A DNA stretch of 28,776 nucleotides from Lachnospiraceae bacterium UBA3316 (GCA_002361955.1 DESK01000054.1:1-28776); one strand, 5' to 3'; positions 1 to 8,741 are shown, counted from the first letter of the stretch. Translations and numbers: made by a program. The notes: generated by a model from the letters alone, not told the origin.

Positions 1-246
1 CCGCGGATTCCGAATTTCCAGGAGGATTGTGGGAGCGCTGTGCGCGGAACAATCCGTAAACCAGTACAGCGCATACATCATAGCATTGCCCTGAGAAAAA
101 AACAAGGTTCGTTACGGTTCCCTTCGTTTACAGTAACACAAGGTTCTGTGCCTGAGAATTTCTCTTGACAAAGGAGAAGAAACAGGGGAAAATTAGAAGG
201 AATTGAATGGAGAGCTTCCGGGTATACCGGAGAAAGAGAGGACGAT
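1..246. other. Left-edge non-coding stretch
   Basis: I see no convincing gene here. Frame 1 is open to a stop at 166-168, but its translation has no recognisable motif and could only be a tail of something outside the window. The short motif AAGGTTC occurs twice near 105-140. The only usable signal is a possible promoter at 165-193. Confidence 0.4.
165..193 (+). promoter_or_regulatory. Possible SigA promoter of the lipoprotein operon
   Basis: A perfect -35 box TTGACA (165-170) is followed after 17 nt by GAAAAT (188-193), which matches 4 of 6 consensus bases. It lies 53 nt before the lipoprotein start. The -10 box is weak, so the call is tentative. Confidence 0.4.
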
Positions 247-666
247 ATGAAGAAATTATCTGGAAAATTAGTGGCTGCTATGCTCCTTGGGATGGTCTGC
301 CTGTCAGGCTGCGCGCAGAAAGAAAAGCTTCCCGATACCTTCGATGAGGCGGCAGTGCGGGAGGAGGCCGAGAAGGCGGTGGAGCTCTTTAACGAACAGG
401 ATTACCAGGGGATCATTGATATGGGAGATGAAAACTTGAAAAATACCTCCACAGAGGAAATGTTTGCGGAGAACTGCGCGCCCGTCCTGGAGGAAAAGGG
501 TGAGTTTCAGGAGATTTCCAAGATGAAGATCGTGGGAAACGAGGATAAAAAGTCAGGCGTAAAGTATGGCGGCGCCATTGTCACCGGCACATACGCGGAG
601 GGGAAGATCGTATTCAGCATCGCCTTCAACGAGGATATGGAGCTGGTACAGTTCATCATTCAGTAA
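247..666 (+). CDS. DUF3887-type lipoprotein
   Basis: This is a small exported lipoprotein of 139 aa. A basic start (MKK), a hydrophobic stretch and a lipobox LSGC place the lipidated cysteine at residue 22. The mature part is acidic and alpha/beta. It has the pattern of DUF3887 domains: a helix with AVELFNEQDYQ, then a strand-rich half ending in a hydrophobic FSIAFNEDMELV-type strand. The domain resembles NTF2-like folds and has no known enzyme function. The gene is 9 nt upstream of the PAP2 gene and probably in the same operon. The start follows a purine-rich RBS (gagagagg). The lipoprotein nature is clear; the role is unknown. Confidence 0.8.
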   Translation: MKKLSGKLVAAMLLGMVCLSGCAQKEKLPDTFDEAAVREEAEKAVELFNEQDYQGIIDMGDENLKNTSTEEMFAENCAPVLEEKGEFQEISKMKIVGNEDKKSGVKYGGAIVTGTYAEGKIVFSIAFNEDMELVQFIIQ

Positions 667-675
667 GGGGGAGCT

Positions 676-1206
676 ATGGGAATTGAAATTCAAATCCTGA
701 ACCTGATCCAGGGCCTTCGGACGTCCTTCGGGGATTTTGTGATGCCCCTGATCTCAAGCCTGGGAAACGCAGGGGTTCTCTGGATTCTGCTGACGGTCGT
801 CCTGCTTCTTGTGCCAAAGAAGAGGGAGGCGGGGATGATCCTGCTTTTTGCGCTGCTGGCGGATCTTCTACTGTGCAACATTCTCATTAAGCCGCTGGTT
901 GCCAGGGTGCGCCCCTACGATGTGAATACGGCCATCCGGCTTCTGGTGGACAAGCCCGTGGATTATTCTTTTCCGTCGGGCCACACGGCGGCTTCCTTCG
1001 CGTCGGTTGCGGCCCTGTACCTGGCCGGGGAGAAAAGGCTGTGGAAGTGGGCTCTCGCGGCGGCGGTGCTGATCGCGTTTTCCAGAATGTATCTGTATGT
1101 GCATTACCCCACAGATGTGCTGGGAGGCATAGCGGTGGGCGTCCTGGCGGGGTATCTTGGGTTTCGGCTGCAGAGAGGGCTGAAGAGCCGAAGGCAGTCC
1201 CCATAG
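676..1206 (+). CDS. PAP2-family membrane phosphatase
   Basis: This is a 176-aa integral membrane phosphatase of the PAP2 / undecaprenyl-pyrophosphatase-like superfamily. All three signature motifs are present: KxxxxxxRP at residues 72-80, PSGH at 100-103 (catalytic His103), and SRxxxxxHxxxD at 136-147 (nucleophile-type His143 and Asp147). Hydrophobic helices surround them, and the motifs face the outer side in family members. Substrates in the family include phosphatidic acid, phosphatidylglycerophosphate and undecaprenyl pyrophosphate; the sequence alone does not decide between them. The RBS (aagggggagct) overlaps the end of the lipoprotein gene, so the two are likely co-translated. Confidence 0.9.
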   Translation: MGIEIQILNLIQGLRTSFGDFVMPLISSLGNAGVLWILLTVVLLLVPKKREAGMILLFALLADLLLCNILIKPLVARVRPYDVNTAIRLLVDKPVDYSFPSGHTAASFASVAALYLAGEKRLWKWALAAAVLIAFSRMYLYVHYPTDVLGGIAVGVLAGYLGFRLQRGLKSRRQSP

Positions 1207-1273
1207 TGTCATAGACGGTTGGTTTCGGGCATATAGTTCCATGAGGGAGAAAGCCCGAAGGGAGAATCTGTCC

Positions 1274-1633
1274 ATGAATCTATCAAAGCTTTCCGCCGTT
1301 TTGAAATCACTGCTATTATCCTATACAGCCACGGCGGCGCTGCTGCTTTTGCTGACCTTCCTGCTTTTTAAGCTGGAGCTGGATGAGGGCAAGGTGTCCA
1401 TGGGGATCATTGCCATCTATCTGATTTCCTGCTTTTTGGGGGGCTTCCTGGCAGGAAAGAAATGCGGTTCCAGAAAATTTTTGTGGGGACTCGGGGCGGG
1501 CACCGCCTATTTTGCCCTGCTCTTGATTCTCACCCTGGCCATAGGGCAGGGTGAGCTTGCCGGGCCGGCACAGATCGTCACTACGTTTCTGCTCTGCGCC
1601 GGAGGAGGAATGCTGGGCGGGATGGTGTCGTAG
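1274..1633 (+). CDS. TIGR04086-like four-helix membrane protein
   Basis: This is a 119-aa very hydrophobic protein with four predicted membrane segments, at about residues 9-33, 42-60, 68-90 and 98-118. Short polar loops include a GKKCGSRK turn, and glycines are dense in helices 2 and 4. Length and pattern fit the TIGR04086 family of uncharacterised Clostridia membrane proteins. I chose the ATG at 1274 because a GGGAGA sequence stands before it. The longer reading from 1241 has no RBS and would add a charged, non-conserved leader. It is the last gene before the terminator at 1672. Function is unknown. Confidence 0.7.
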   Translation: MNLSKLSAVLKSLLLSYTATAALLLLLTFLLFKLELDEGKVSMGIIAIYLISCFLGGFLAGKKCGSRKFLWGLGAGTAYFALLLILTLAIGQGELAGPAQIVTTFLLCAGGGMLGGMVS

Positions 1634-1671
1634 GGCGAACAGGCCCTGCGGTGAACGGCGTGAAGAGAAAG

Positions 1672-1716
1672 AAACAGGCCCCGGACATGGTGAAAATCAT
1701 GTCCGGGGCCTGTTTT
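1672..1716. terminator. Bidirectional rho-independent terminator
   Basis: A perfect 18-bp stem (1672-1689 with 1698-1715) and an 8-nt loop are followed by TTTT on the + strand. On the - strand the stem is followed by a pyrimidine-rich tract. It sits between the converging membrane-protein and AraC genes and probably serves both. Confidence 0.92.
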
Positions 1717-1749
1717 CGCGCACAAAGAGAGGAAATCCGGGGCAGAGGG

Positions 1750-2655
1750 CTATCGTTCGCCTGCCTCCGCTTTCATTTCTTTTAAGAGGAGCTTCCGGTA
1801 TCTGCTGGGGGATAAGCCGATGATGCTCCGAAACAGTTTCGAGAAGTGCTGGGAGTCCTTTAACCCGATGAGGACGGCGATGTGGGTCAGGGTCAGGTCG
1901 GTATCTAGCATCAGTTCAATGGCCTGATTCACGCGGTAAATGTTTATGTAGTTCAGGATGGTCAGGTTCATGTGCTGGAAAAAGACCTTGCTCAGGTAGC
2001 GGATGGAGATGTTCAGGCGGTCGGCAATGTCATGGATCAATATTTTTTCCGTATAGTTCGCGTGAATGTAGGAGATCGCGTAGGATACGTAGCGGATATA
2101 GTCCGGGGTACGGTTTCCCGGGCCTGTGAGCACCGGGCTGTCGGCCTGCCGCAGGCGGATCAGGTAGAGCATCAGCTCCGCCAGGTGAAGGTTTGCCAGG
2201 GTCAGGGAGGAGGAGTCCCCGTTTGCCGTCTCTTTGATGATCTCGTCTGTCAGGAAGGCGATCTTTCCGTCAGCAGGCAGCTTAAAATGGGAGCTGCAGG
2301 AAAAGATCAGGGCCGTGATGAGGTCCAGAGGGTAGGGCTCCGCGTGATCCAGATACCAGCGGGAAAAGGGATCCGGGTCAAAATGGATATGGCCAAAGGT
2401 GCAGATATGGTCCGTTTCCAGGTAGAAGGAGTGCACCGTGTTCGGCGGGATCAGAATAAAATCACCGGCGGTACACAGAACCTTCCGGCTGCCGATGTCC
2501 ATGGAACAGCAGCCGGTCCGGATCAGATAAATTTCGATGGATTTGTGGATGTGCTTGGCAAAGCTGTATCTGTTTTCTCTCAGCTGTTCCAGAGCGCTGA
2601 TGATGATCTGGGCGCTCAGGAAAATTTCCTGGTTTTTATGTGGGTTTCCGTTCAT
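1750..2655 (-). CDS. AraC-family transcriptional regulator with cupin sensor
   Basis: This is a 301-aa regulator. Residues about 25-110 form an AraC-type cupin (HxHxxxEIYLI, a GDFILIPPNTVHSF-type strand), the usual small-molecule-sensing domain. Residues about 195-295 hold two helix-turn-helix motifs: IHDIADRLNISIRYLSKVF, then a second around THIAVLIGLKDSQHFSKLFR with the family-typical GLSPSRYRK ending. The start at 2655 has a strong RBS (aaggaggt). The gene diverges from the beta-helix operon at 2797, with both promoters in a 141-nt spacer. It is therefore the likely regulator of that operon, perhaps responding to a sugar, although the ligand cannot be read from the sequence. Confidence 0.9.
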   Translation of the reverse strand: MNGNPHKNQEIFLSAQIIISALEQLRENRYSFAKHIHKSIEIYLIRTGCCSMDIGSRKVLCTAGDFILIPPNTVHSFYLETDHICTFGHIHFDPDPFSRWYLDHAEPYPLDLITALIFSCSSHFKLPADGKIAFLTDEIIKETANGDSSSLTLANLHLAELMLYLIRLRQADSPVLTGPGNRTPDYIRYVSYAISYIHANYTEKILIHDIADRLNISIRYLSKVFFQHMNLTILNYINIYRVNQAIELMLDTDLTLTHIAVLIGLKDSQHFSKLFRSIIGLSPSRYRKLLLKEMKAEAGER

Positions 2656-2677
2656 CTATTGACCTCCTTAGTTCCGT

Positions 2678-2683
2678 ATTATA
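2678..2683 (-). promoter_or_regulatory. -10 box for the AraC gene
   Basis: A perfect TATAAT on the - strand lies 22 nt before the AraC start codon. No good -35 box stands 17 nt upstream. The gene may need an activator or may be autoregulated. Confidence 0.55.
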
Positions 2684-2735
2684 CAAAAAAGCCCGAAAAG
2701 TGGACTGTTTTTAACAAGAAAAAATGCTACTAAAA

Positions 2736-2744
2736 TGATATAAT
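2736..2744 (+). promoter_or_regulatory. Extended -10 promoter of the beta-helix operon
   Basis: TGATATAAT is a perfect extended -10 (TGn plus TATAAT), 53 nt before the GTG start at 2797. There is no recognisable -35, which fits activation by the divergent AraC regulator. Confidence 0.65.
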
Positions 2745-2796
2745 AAACAGGGAAAAAAGTCAATTACCTTAGTTAAAATGAATAGGAGAGTTATCA

Positions 2797-3849
2797 GTGG
2801 GAAAGAAAGTATGTATAATTATCACAATTTTTTTGCTGGCGGCTGCCGCTGTTATGGGGATTTTTGAATATAGCAATGATTTTTTCCTGGAAATTGACGG
2901 GACTAAAATAAACAAAGAGGAATTTCTGGATGCGGCGGCAAAGAAAAAGTATGAGGTGATCAGCTATTTTACACAGGGCACCGGGAACAATGTGGATGCC
3001 GGGTTCTGGGAGGAGGATAGGGATGGAGAGATCCCCTACAAAAAGCTGGCGGACGCGGCTGTGGATGACCTCAGGTATGTCCATGCAGTCTACAGCCTGG
3101 CCAGGGAAAAGGGGTACATAGAAGACGATAGTTATCAGGGGCTGATCAAGCGCTGGATGGTGGAAAATCAGGAAAGAAAGCAGAAGATCGCCAAGGGGGA
3201 GGCCGTCTACGGGCTGTCCGAGTATACGCTGGATTTGTTCCGGGAATATGAGATGGATTCGCTTCAGAAGAGATACTGTGGAGATACAGGGAATGAGGGC
3301 ATGACGATCTCAGACGAAGACAGGCAGGTCTATTATGAGGCGCATCGGGAGAACTACCGGAGGGAGGCAGACAGAACCCTCGATTATGTGAAGATCCCTT
3401 ATGGGGAAGAGGGCCTTGGACAGGAGGAGATCAGCAGCTTAAGGGAAAGCCTGACGGCCGTTTATAAAAAGATGGATGGGGCCCACACGCTGGCGGAGCT
3501 TGCGGGGGCAGATAAAAAACTCGCTCCCTATCTGGAGCATGTCCAGGTGACGGCGGGAGAGCTCTCCGTTCTTTCCAGAACCATAGGCGATGTGCTGGAA
3601 TATGGCTGGGAGCTTGCGGAAGGGGAGTCCACAGCCGTGCTGGATGAGTATGGCTGCCTCTATCTGATCGCCTGTACAGAGAAAAAGGAAAATGAGGACG
3701 CTGCCCTGGAGGAGGTCAAAGACCACATAAATAAGGCCCTGCGGGAGGAACGCTATGAAGCCATGATTCAGGAGAGGGCCAAAAACTCCCAGACGGAGGG
3801 GGATATGGATCGTATATACTTTTTTTTGAAAAAGCATATAGATAATTAA
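2797..3849 (+). CDS. Membrane-anchored PrsA/SurA-like protein
   Basis: This is a 350-aa protein with an N-terminal hydrophobic segment (residues 4-22) and no lipobox, so it is probably membrane-anchored with the rest outside. The opening after the anchor (IDGTKINKEEFLDAAAKK) is the typical start of SurA/PrsA-like chaperone domains. The long charged helical body and the C-terminal helix (DALEEVKDHINKALREERYEAMIQE-like) also fit foldases and peptidyl-prolyl isomerases. A full parvulin domain is not obvious. The start is GTG with RBS aggagag 6 nt upstream. As first gene of an operon for two large secreted proteins, it may help them fold. That role is inferred from position. Confidence 0.65.
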   Translation: MGKKVCIIITIFLLAAAAVMGIFEYSNDFFLEIDGTKINKEEFLDAAAKKKYEVISYFTQGTGNNVDAGFWEEDRDGEIPYKKLADAAVDDLRYVHAVYSLAREKGYIEDDSYQGLIKRWMVENQERKQKIAKGEAVYGLSEYTLDLFREYEMDSLQKRYCGDTGNEGMTISDEDRQVYYEAHRENYRREADRTLDYVKIPYGEEGLGQEEISSLRESLTAVYKKMDGAHTLAELAGADKKLAPYLEHVQVTAGELSVLSRTIGDVLEYGWELAEGESTAVLDEYGCLYLIACTEKKENEDAALEEVKDHINKALREERYEAMIQERAKNSQTEGDMDRIYFFLKKHIDN

Positions 3850-3850
3850 A

Positions 3851-3879
3851 GCGGCTGTCCGGCAAAAGCCGGGGGCCGC
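3851..3879 (+). other. GC-rich hairpin between operon genes
   Basis: An imperfect stem with an AAAA loop (GCGGC...CCGGC aaaa GCCGG...GCCGC) lies in the 53-nt gap before the first beta-helix gene. It has no T-run, so it is more likely an mRNA-processing or stabilising element than a terminator. Confidence 0.45.
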
Positions 3880-3902
3880 GAAAGAAAAGAAAGGAGCAGT
3901 AT

Positions 3903-6131
3903 ATGAAAAAAAGAGTGTTGGCACTACTGTGTACGCTGGCGGTGACGGGAACAGGCTTCCCCATGCTGGTGACTCTTCCGGCGGATGCGGCAGGTACGGG
4001 GACAACCTACTACATCAGCAGTATCCGCGGGGACAATACAAAGGATGGAAGGTCGGAAAATACGGCCTGGGAAACTCTGGATAAGCTGTCAGGGCTGGAG
4101 CTTGGCCCTGGGGATCGGGTGCTTTTGGAAAAAGGATCCGTATTCAACGGTTATATACATCTGAAGGACGTTCATGGAACGAAGGAGGCCCCCATCCAGG
4201 TAAGCAGTTACGGTGCGGGCACACAGAAACCGGTGATCAACGCAGAGGGCCAGGGCGTATGGTACCAGGATTACGGCGCTCCCCTGGACAATGCAGGCCA
4301 TCAGTACAGAGGCTATGTATCGTCGGCAGTACTGCTTTACGATGTGGATTTTGTGGAGGTCAGCGACCTGGAAATTACAAACCGCTCCGATGATTTTACC
4401 TTCTTTAAGGGAGCGGACAGCAGTGTAAAGGAAACAGCCAGTGAGGATCCCTATAAGCCTGCGGCGGGACGGATGGACCGCACCGGGGTGGCGGGAATCG
4501 CCAAGGATGGCGGCACGATGGAGCACGTCTATCTGGAGAACTTATACATCCACGATGTGGACGGAAATATCCAGGATAAGCATATGGATAACGGCGGCAT
4601 CCAGCTGAACGCCCTGAAGCCTGCGGATGAGAAGGCCACCGGCGTGGCGCGTTACGATGATGTCAAAATCAAAAACTGCTATGTGCAGGATGTGTCCCGG
4701 GCGGGCATCTGCGTGGGCTACACCTATCAGTGGAATAAATTCCAGTCTTCGGAGATCAAGGATGAGACGGCGAGCGCTTACGGCCACACCAACGTGGTCA
4801 TCGAGGACAATTATGTGAAGGATGTGGGAAACGATGGAATCGTGGCTCTGTACGCCCATCGCCCCATGATCCAGCGCAATGTGGCTGACGGCTGCGGCGC
4901 GGATCTGAAGCAGTACAGCGGCTTCCATCAGCCTCTCTGCGCGGCAGTGTGGCCCTGGAAGTGTAAGGATGCCGTGCTGCAGTATAATGAGGTGTTTGAC
5001 ACGGTGAACAACCAGGATGGCCAGCCCTGGGATATTGACTGGTCCGACGGGACGGTGTACCAGTACAACTACAGCCACAATAACGGCGGCGGCTGCATTA
5101 TGTTCTGCGGCACCCAGGCCTACCGGGGTGTTTTCCGCTACAACATTAGCTACAATGACTTAAACGGCCTGATCAGCCTGGCGGGAAATCCCAAGGGCCA
5201 GATCTACAATAACGTATTTTATCTGGACGGCGACGTAAGCACGGTAGTATTCCGCAACAACAGCAGCTACACGGGCGTCGCTGAGCTGAAGAACAATATT
5301 TTCTACAATAACAGCGCCAATAAGGATAAGGACAACACCTTGAAGCACGCGAAGCGTACCTATACAAACAACCTGTTTTACGGTTATACCGACGTGCCAG
5401 AGGGAAGCGGAAATATCACCGGCGATCCCCTGTTTGCAAGCGGCAATCGGGCTGTGGGAAAAACGAAGGACGGAAGCCTTCATGAAAGAAGCGCCTTCAA
5501 TGCGTATAAGCTGCAGGAAGGTTCCCCGGCCATCAATAAGGGAACACCGGTGGAGGGAGCGCCGAAGCAGGATTTCTTTGGAAACCCGGTGGGAGCCGTG
5601 CCTGATATCGGCGTGTATGAGTCCTCTGCGAAGGAGGAAGCAAAGACCTACACAGACTATGAGCCGGATGACGCCATGCGCGTGGGCGTGGCGGCAGGCA
5701 GCGTCGAGCAGAACAGCTCCACAGAGGGCGGCGCGCGCCTGGCCCTTGACGGTAAAACGGATACCATGTGGCATACCGACTGGAAGGGCTGCGAGCGGGA
5801 CCAGGTGTGGATCACGCTGGATCTGGGCGAGAGCAAGCCCGTAGCCAGGGTGAAATATGTGCCCAGGCAGACCGGCGGCGAGAACGGAATCTTTACGAAG
5901 TATAAGGTGGAGGTCCGCAACAGTGAGAAGGAGGAGTGGAAGCAGGTGGCGGAAGGCAACTGGGCCGGTGACACGGAGACGAAATACGCCGTCTTTGAAC
6001 AGGTGAACGCCCGGTTTGTGAAGCTCTCCGGCCTGGAGACCATGTCGAAGAACCAGCTTTCCGACGGCAGCTATTTGATTTTCGGAACGGCAGCCGAGGT
6101 GCGCGCCGGATATGAGACGCCTGCAAAATAA
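3903..6131 (+). CDS. Secreted parallel beta-helix protein with F5/8-type C (CBM32-like) domain
   Basis: This is a 742-aa exported protein. The signal peptide ends near residue 29 (PADA/AG). The mature protein opens with TTYYISSIRGDNTKDG, a common start of right-handed beta-helix carbohydrate-active proteins. A long repeat region (about 60-560) carries turn motifs such as YNEVFDT and YNYSHNNGG, with runs of N and G typical of beta-helix ladders. Residues about 590-735 form a discoidin-like F5/8 type C module (ALDGKTDTMWHTDW, WITLDLGE, then a C-terminal FVKLSG strand), which usually binds sugars. It may be a polysaccharide lyase or glycan-binding protein; the substrate is unknown. The RBS aaaggag precedes the start. 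The next gene is a paralogue. Confidence 0.82.
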   Translation: MKKRVLALLCTLAVTGTGFPMLVTLPADAAGTGTTYYISSIRGDNTKDGRSENTAWETLDKLSGLELGPGDRVLLEKGSVFNGYIHLKDVHGTKEAPIQVSSYGAGTQKPVINAEGQGVWYQDYGAPLDNAGHQYRGYVSSAVLLYDVDFVEVSDLEITNRSDDFTFFKGADSSVKETASEDPYKPAAGRMDRTGVAGIAKDGGTMEHVYLENLYIHDVDGNIQDKHMDNGGIQLNALKPADEKATGVARYDDVKIKNCYVQDVSRAGICVGYTYQWNKFQSSEIKDETASAYGHTNVVIEDNYVKDVGNDGIVALYAHRPMIQRNVADGCGADLKQYSGFHQPLCAAVWPWKCKDAVLQYNEVFDTVNNQDGQPWDIDWSDGTVYQYNYSHNNGGGCIMFCGTQAYRGVFRYNISYNDLNGLISLAGNPKGQIYNNVFYLDGDVSTVVFRNNSSYTGVAELKNNIFYNNSANKDKDNTLKHAKRTYTNNLFYGYTDVPEGSGNITGDPLFASGNRAVGKTKDGSLHERSAFNAYKLQEGSPAINKGTPVEGAPKQDFFGNPVGAVPDIGVYESSAKEEAKTYTDYEPDDAMRVGVAAGSVEQNSSTEGGARLALDGKTDTMWHTDWKGCERDQVWITLDLGESKPVARVKYVPRQTGGENGIFTKYKVEVRNSEKEEWKQVAEGNWAGDTETKYAVFEQVNARFVKLSGLETMSKNQLSDGSYLIFGTAAEVRAGYETPAK

Positions 6132-6144
6132 GGAGGAGAGAGCG

Positions 6145-8430
6145 ATGATGAAAAAACGAATTTTAACAATGGTGACGGCATTGGCTGTACTCTGCTCTTC
6201 GGCGCTTCCCTGGGTGGGAGCGGAAGCGGCGGCCCAGGGGACGTCCGGAACCACCTATTATGTCAGTACCCTTCACGGAAAGGACAGCAATGACGGAAAA
6301 ACGGAGAAGACTCCCTTTTACAGCCTGCAGAAGATCGGTAGCCTGGACCTGAAGCCCGGAGACCAGATCCTGCTGGAGAGCGGCTCTGTATTTACCAACG
6401 GGTATCTGCATCTGTATGAGCAGAGCGGAAGCAAGGAGGCCCCCATTGTCATTGATAAATACGGCAAGGGCGCGGCGCCTGTGATCAACACCAATGGCCA
6501 GGGCATCTGGTACCAGAATTACGGGACGCAGCTGGGTAACCCGAATCACAAATACCAGGGCTACGTGTCCTCCTCCATCCTGCTCTACGATACAGAGTAT
6601 ATCGAGATCAAGAACCTGGAGATCGTAAATAAGGCCCTGCCTGTGGATACGGGCTACAATACCATGGCCTCCATGAACCGCACCGGCGTGGCGGCTGTGG
6701 CTCAGAACAAGGGCACCATCGACCATATTTATTTAAATGGGCTGAACATCCATGATGTGCAGGGAAATGTGTACGACAAGCACATGAACAACGGCGGCAT
6801 CTACTTCAGCGTATTTTTACCGAGAAATGCCGCGGAGAAGGAGACAAATATCTCCCGCTACAACGATGTGAAAATCGAGAACTGTAGGCTGGAGAAGGTG
6901 AACCGCTGGGGCATTACGGTGGGATACACGGCCTACTGCTCAAAATTCGGGGCAAAAGCCATCGAGGATAGCCTGATTCAAAAGTACGGCTCTACGAACG
7001 TAGTGATCCGCAACAACTATATCAAGGAAGCGGGCGGAGACGCCATCACCACCATGTACTGCCACAGGCCTCTGATCGAGTACAATGTGGCGGATTCCGT
7101 GGCGGCCCAGATCAACAACACCGACTATGCGGAAACCACCTTCGGAAAGGTGGCGGCGGCGATCTGGCCCTGGAAGTGCAAGGACGCGGTGTTCCAGTAC
7201 AATGAGGTTTTTGATACCCAGAACGGGGCGGAGGGAAATGACGACGCCCAGGCCTGGGACGCGGACTGGGGCGACGGCACCCTGTACCAGTATAACTACA
7301 GCCACCATAATACGGGGGGATGCGTGATGTTCTGCTTAAGCGACGCCTACCAAACCACCTTCCGTTACAATATCAGCCAGAATGACCTGAAGGGCGCTTT
7401 GGATATCACGGGAAATCCTGACGCCCATGTGTATAACAACGTGTTCTATATGGCGGAAGGTGTTCCGTTTATCCGTGACGGAAGAGAGGCCTATGGACCT
7501 GCGACGATCGAAAACAATATCATCTACAACGCAGGCTCCGCCCCCAGAAAAGAGGTGTGGAACAAGAATCATAAGCAGGTGTACAGCAACAATCTCTACT
7601 ATAATTACACCAATGTGCCGGAAAGCGATTCGGCGGCGGTTTCCGTGAAGGCAGGCACAGAGGTGTTTGTAAAAGCCGGAAGCGGCCCGTCCGCAACCAC
7701 AGGTAAGGCAAATCCCCACAGCAAGCCGGGAGTGACAACAGCCTTTGACGGCTATCAGCTGGTGAAAGGGTCTCCCGCCATCGGGAAAGGAAAGAAGATC
7801 ACCGATGCCAACGGCAAGGAGGCCAGCCAGGTGGACTTCTTTGGAAACAGGCTGAAGGATGTGACTGCGTTTGATATCGGCGCCCATCAATACCGGGAGA
7901 TCAAAGGAGACAGCGGAAAACCTGCGGCGGACAGCGGCGCAGAGACAGAGAAAGAAGCTCCGGGGCCTGTGCAGGCATCTCTGACCCTTGACAAAACGGA
8001 GGCTGTCATTTACACTAAGGGAGAAAAGACCGTGACGCTTAAAGCTGCCGCTTCGGGACTTTCAGGAACTGTCTCCTGGACGTCCGCAAAGCCTCAGACA
8101 GCGACCGTGAAAAACGGAAAGGTGATTGCCAAGAAAGCAGGCGAGACTGTGATTACGGCAGAGCTCGGGGGACGGAAGGCCTCCTGTGTGGTCACAGTGA
8201 AAAAGCCCACCCTGAAGCTTAAGAAAAAGAAGCTTGCCGTGAAAAAGGGAAAGAAGGCCAAAATCCTTACAATGGCAGTTCCCGCAGGAAAGCGTACCTT
8301 CAAGAGCAGCGACGCAAGGGTAGCTTCCGTGGACAAAAAGGGAGCGGTTAAGGGCAGGAAGGCAGGCACCTGTAAGATCACGGTTACCTGCAACGGACTA
8401 AAGAAAACAGTAAAGGTGAAAGTGAAGTAA
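6145..8430 (+). CDS. Secreted parallel beta-helix protein with two Ig-like (BIG2) domains
   Basis: This 761-aa protein is a clear paralogue of the gene before it. After a signal peptide (to about residue 30) it has the same TTYYVSTLHGKDSNDGK opening. It shares the same blocks in the same order: GQGIWYQNYG, NRTGVAAVA, KHMNNGGI, WPWKCKDAVFQYNEVFDT and YQYNYSH. The C-terminus differs: instead of the F5/8 module it carries two BIG2-type Ig-like repeats (about 610-690 and 690-761). The second is extremely lysine-rich and may hold the protein to the cell wall. I chose ATG 6145 because AGGAGGAG lies 6 nt upstream; an earlier in-frame ATG overlaps the previous gene without an RBS. Enzymatic activity is not proven. 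Confidence 0.82.
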   Translation: MMKKRILTMVTALAVLCSSALPWVGAEAAAQGTSGTTYYVSTLHGKDSNDGKTEKTPFYSLQKIGSLDLKPGDQILLESGSVFTNGYLHLYEQSGSKEAPIVIDKYGKGAAPVINTNGQGIWYQNYGTQLGNPNHKYQGYVSSSILLYDTEYIEIKNLEIVNKALPVDTGYNTMASMNRTGVAAVAQNKGTIDHIYLNGLNIHDVQGNVYDKHMNNGGIYFSVFLPRNAAEKETNISRYNDVKIENCRLEKVNRWGITVGYTAYCSKFGAKAIEDSLIQKYGSTNVVIRNNYIKEAGGDAITTMYCHRPLIEYNVADSVAAQINNTDYAETTFGKVAAAIWPWKCKDAVFQYNEVFDTQNGAEGNDDAQAWDADWGDGTLYQYNYSHHNTGGCVMFCLSDAYQTTFRYNISQNDLKGALDITGNPDAHVYNNVFYMAEGVPFIRDGREAYGPATIENNIIYNAGSAPRKEVWNKNHKQVYSNNLYYNYTNVPESDSAAVSVKAGTEVFVKAGSGPSATTGKANPHSKPGVTTAFDGYQLVKGSPAIGKGKKITDANGKEASQVDFFGNRLKDVTAFDIGAHQYREIKGDSGKPAADSGAETEKEAPGPVQASLTLDKTEAVIYTKGEKTVTLKAAASGLSGTVSWTSAKPQTATVKNGKVIAKKAGETVITAELGGRKASCVVTVKKPTLKLKKKKLAVKKGKKAKILTMAVPAGKRTFKSSDARVASVDKKGAVKGRKAGTCKITVTCNGLKKTVKVKVK

Positions 8431-8434
8431 GAAG

Positions 8435-8713
8435 ATGAAATTTATATACCCGGCAATTTTTCATAAGACAGAAGAAGGAACGTATGAGGGATATTTCCCG
8501 GATCTGGAGTGCTGCAGCGCCAGGGGAGATACACTGGATGAGGCGGTGGGGAATGCGAATGAGGCCGCTACAGACTGGATAACACTGGAGCTTTCCGAGG
8601 AGGAGCCTGATCTGCCCTATATCACAGATGTGGCGGACCTTCCTCTGAAGGAAGGGGATGTCGTGCGCCAGATTTCTGTCAATATACGTTTTTATGAAGG
8701 CTGGGATGAATAA
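8435..8713 (+). CDS. HicB-like protein without a HicA partner
   Basis: This 92-aa protein has the HicB N-terminal partial-RNase-H-like fold: YPAIFHKTEEGTYEGYFPDLECCSARGDTLDEAVGNANEA. This pattern (Y/F-P-A-x-F, then F-P-D-L, G-D-T-L-x-E-A) is characteristic of the family. There is no obvious C-terminal DNA-binding helix set and no 60-aa HicA toxin gene on either side. The gene starts 4 nt after the second beta-helix gene with a weak RBS, so it is the operon's last gene and translation is probably coupled. It may be a domesticated orphan HicB rather than a working antitoxin. Confidence 0.75.
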   Translation: MKFIYPAIFHKTEEGTYEGYFPDLECCSARGDTLDEAVGNANEAATDWITLELSEEEPDLPYITDVADLPLKEGDVVRQISVNIRFYEGWDE

Positions 8714-8741
8714 AGGCTGGCGGCTACTTTAAAAAGATGCG

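Noticed and set aside
1972..2733. 253-codon + strand frame over the AraC gene
   Set aside because: It is the mirror of a clear AraC protein and would also read through the AraC promoter; no motif or RBS.
5160..6254. Long open frame on the - strand across the first beta-helix gene
   Set aside because: It is antisense to a gene with clear signal peptide and domains, lacks an RBS and shows no family motif; the same applies to the - strand frames over secA, valS, epsC and the flavodiiron gene.
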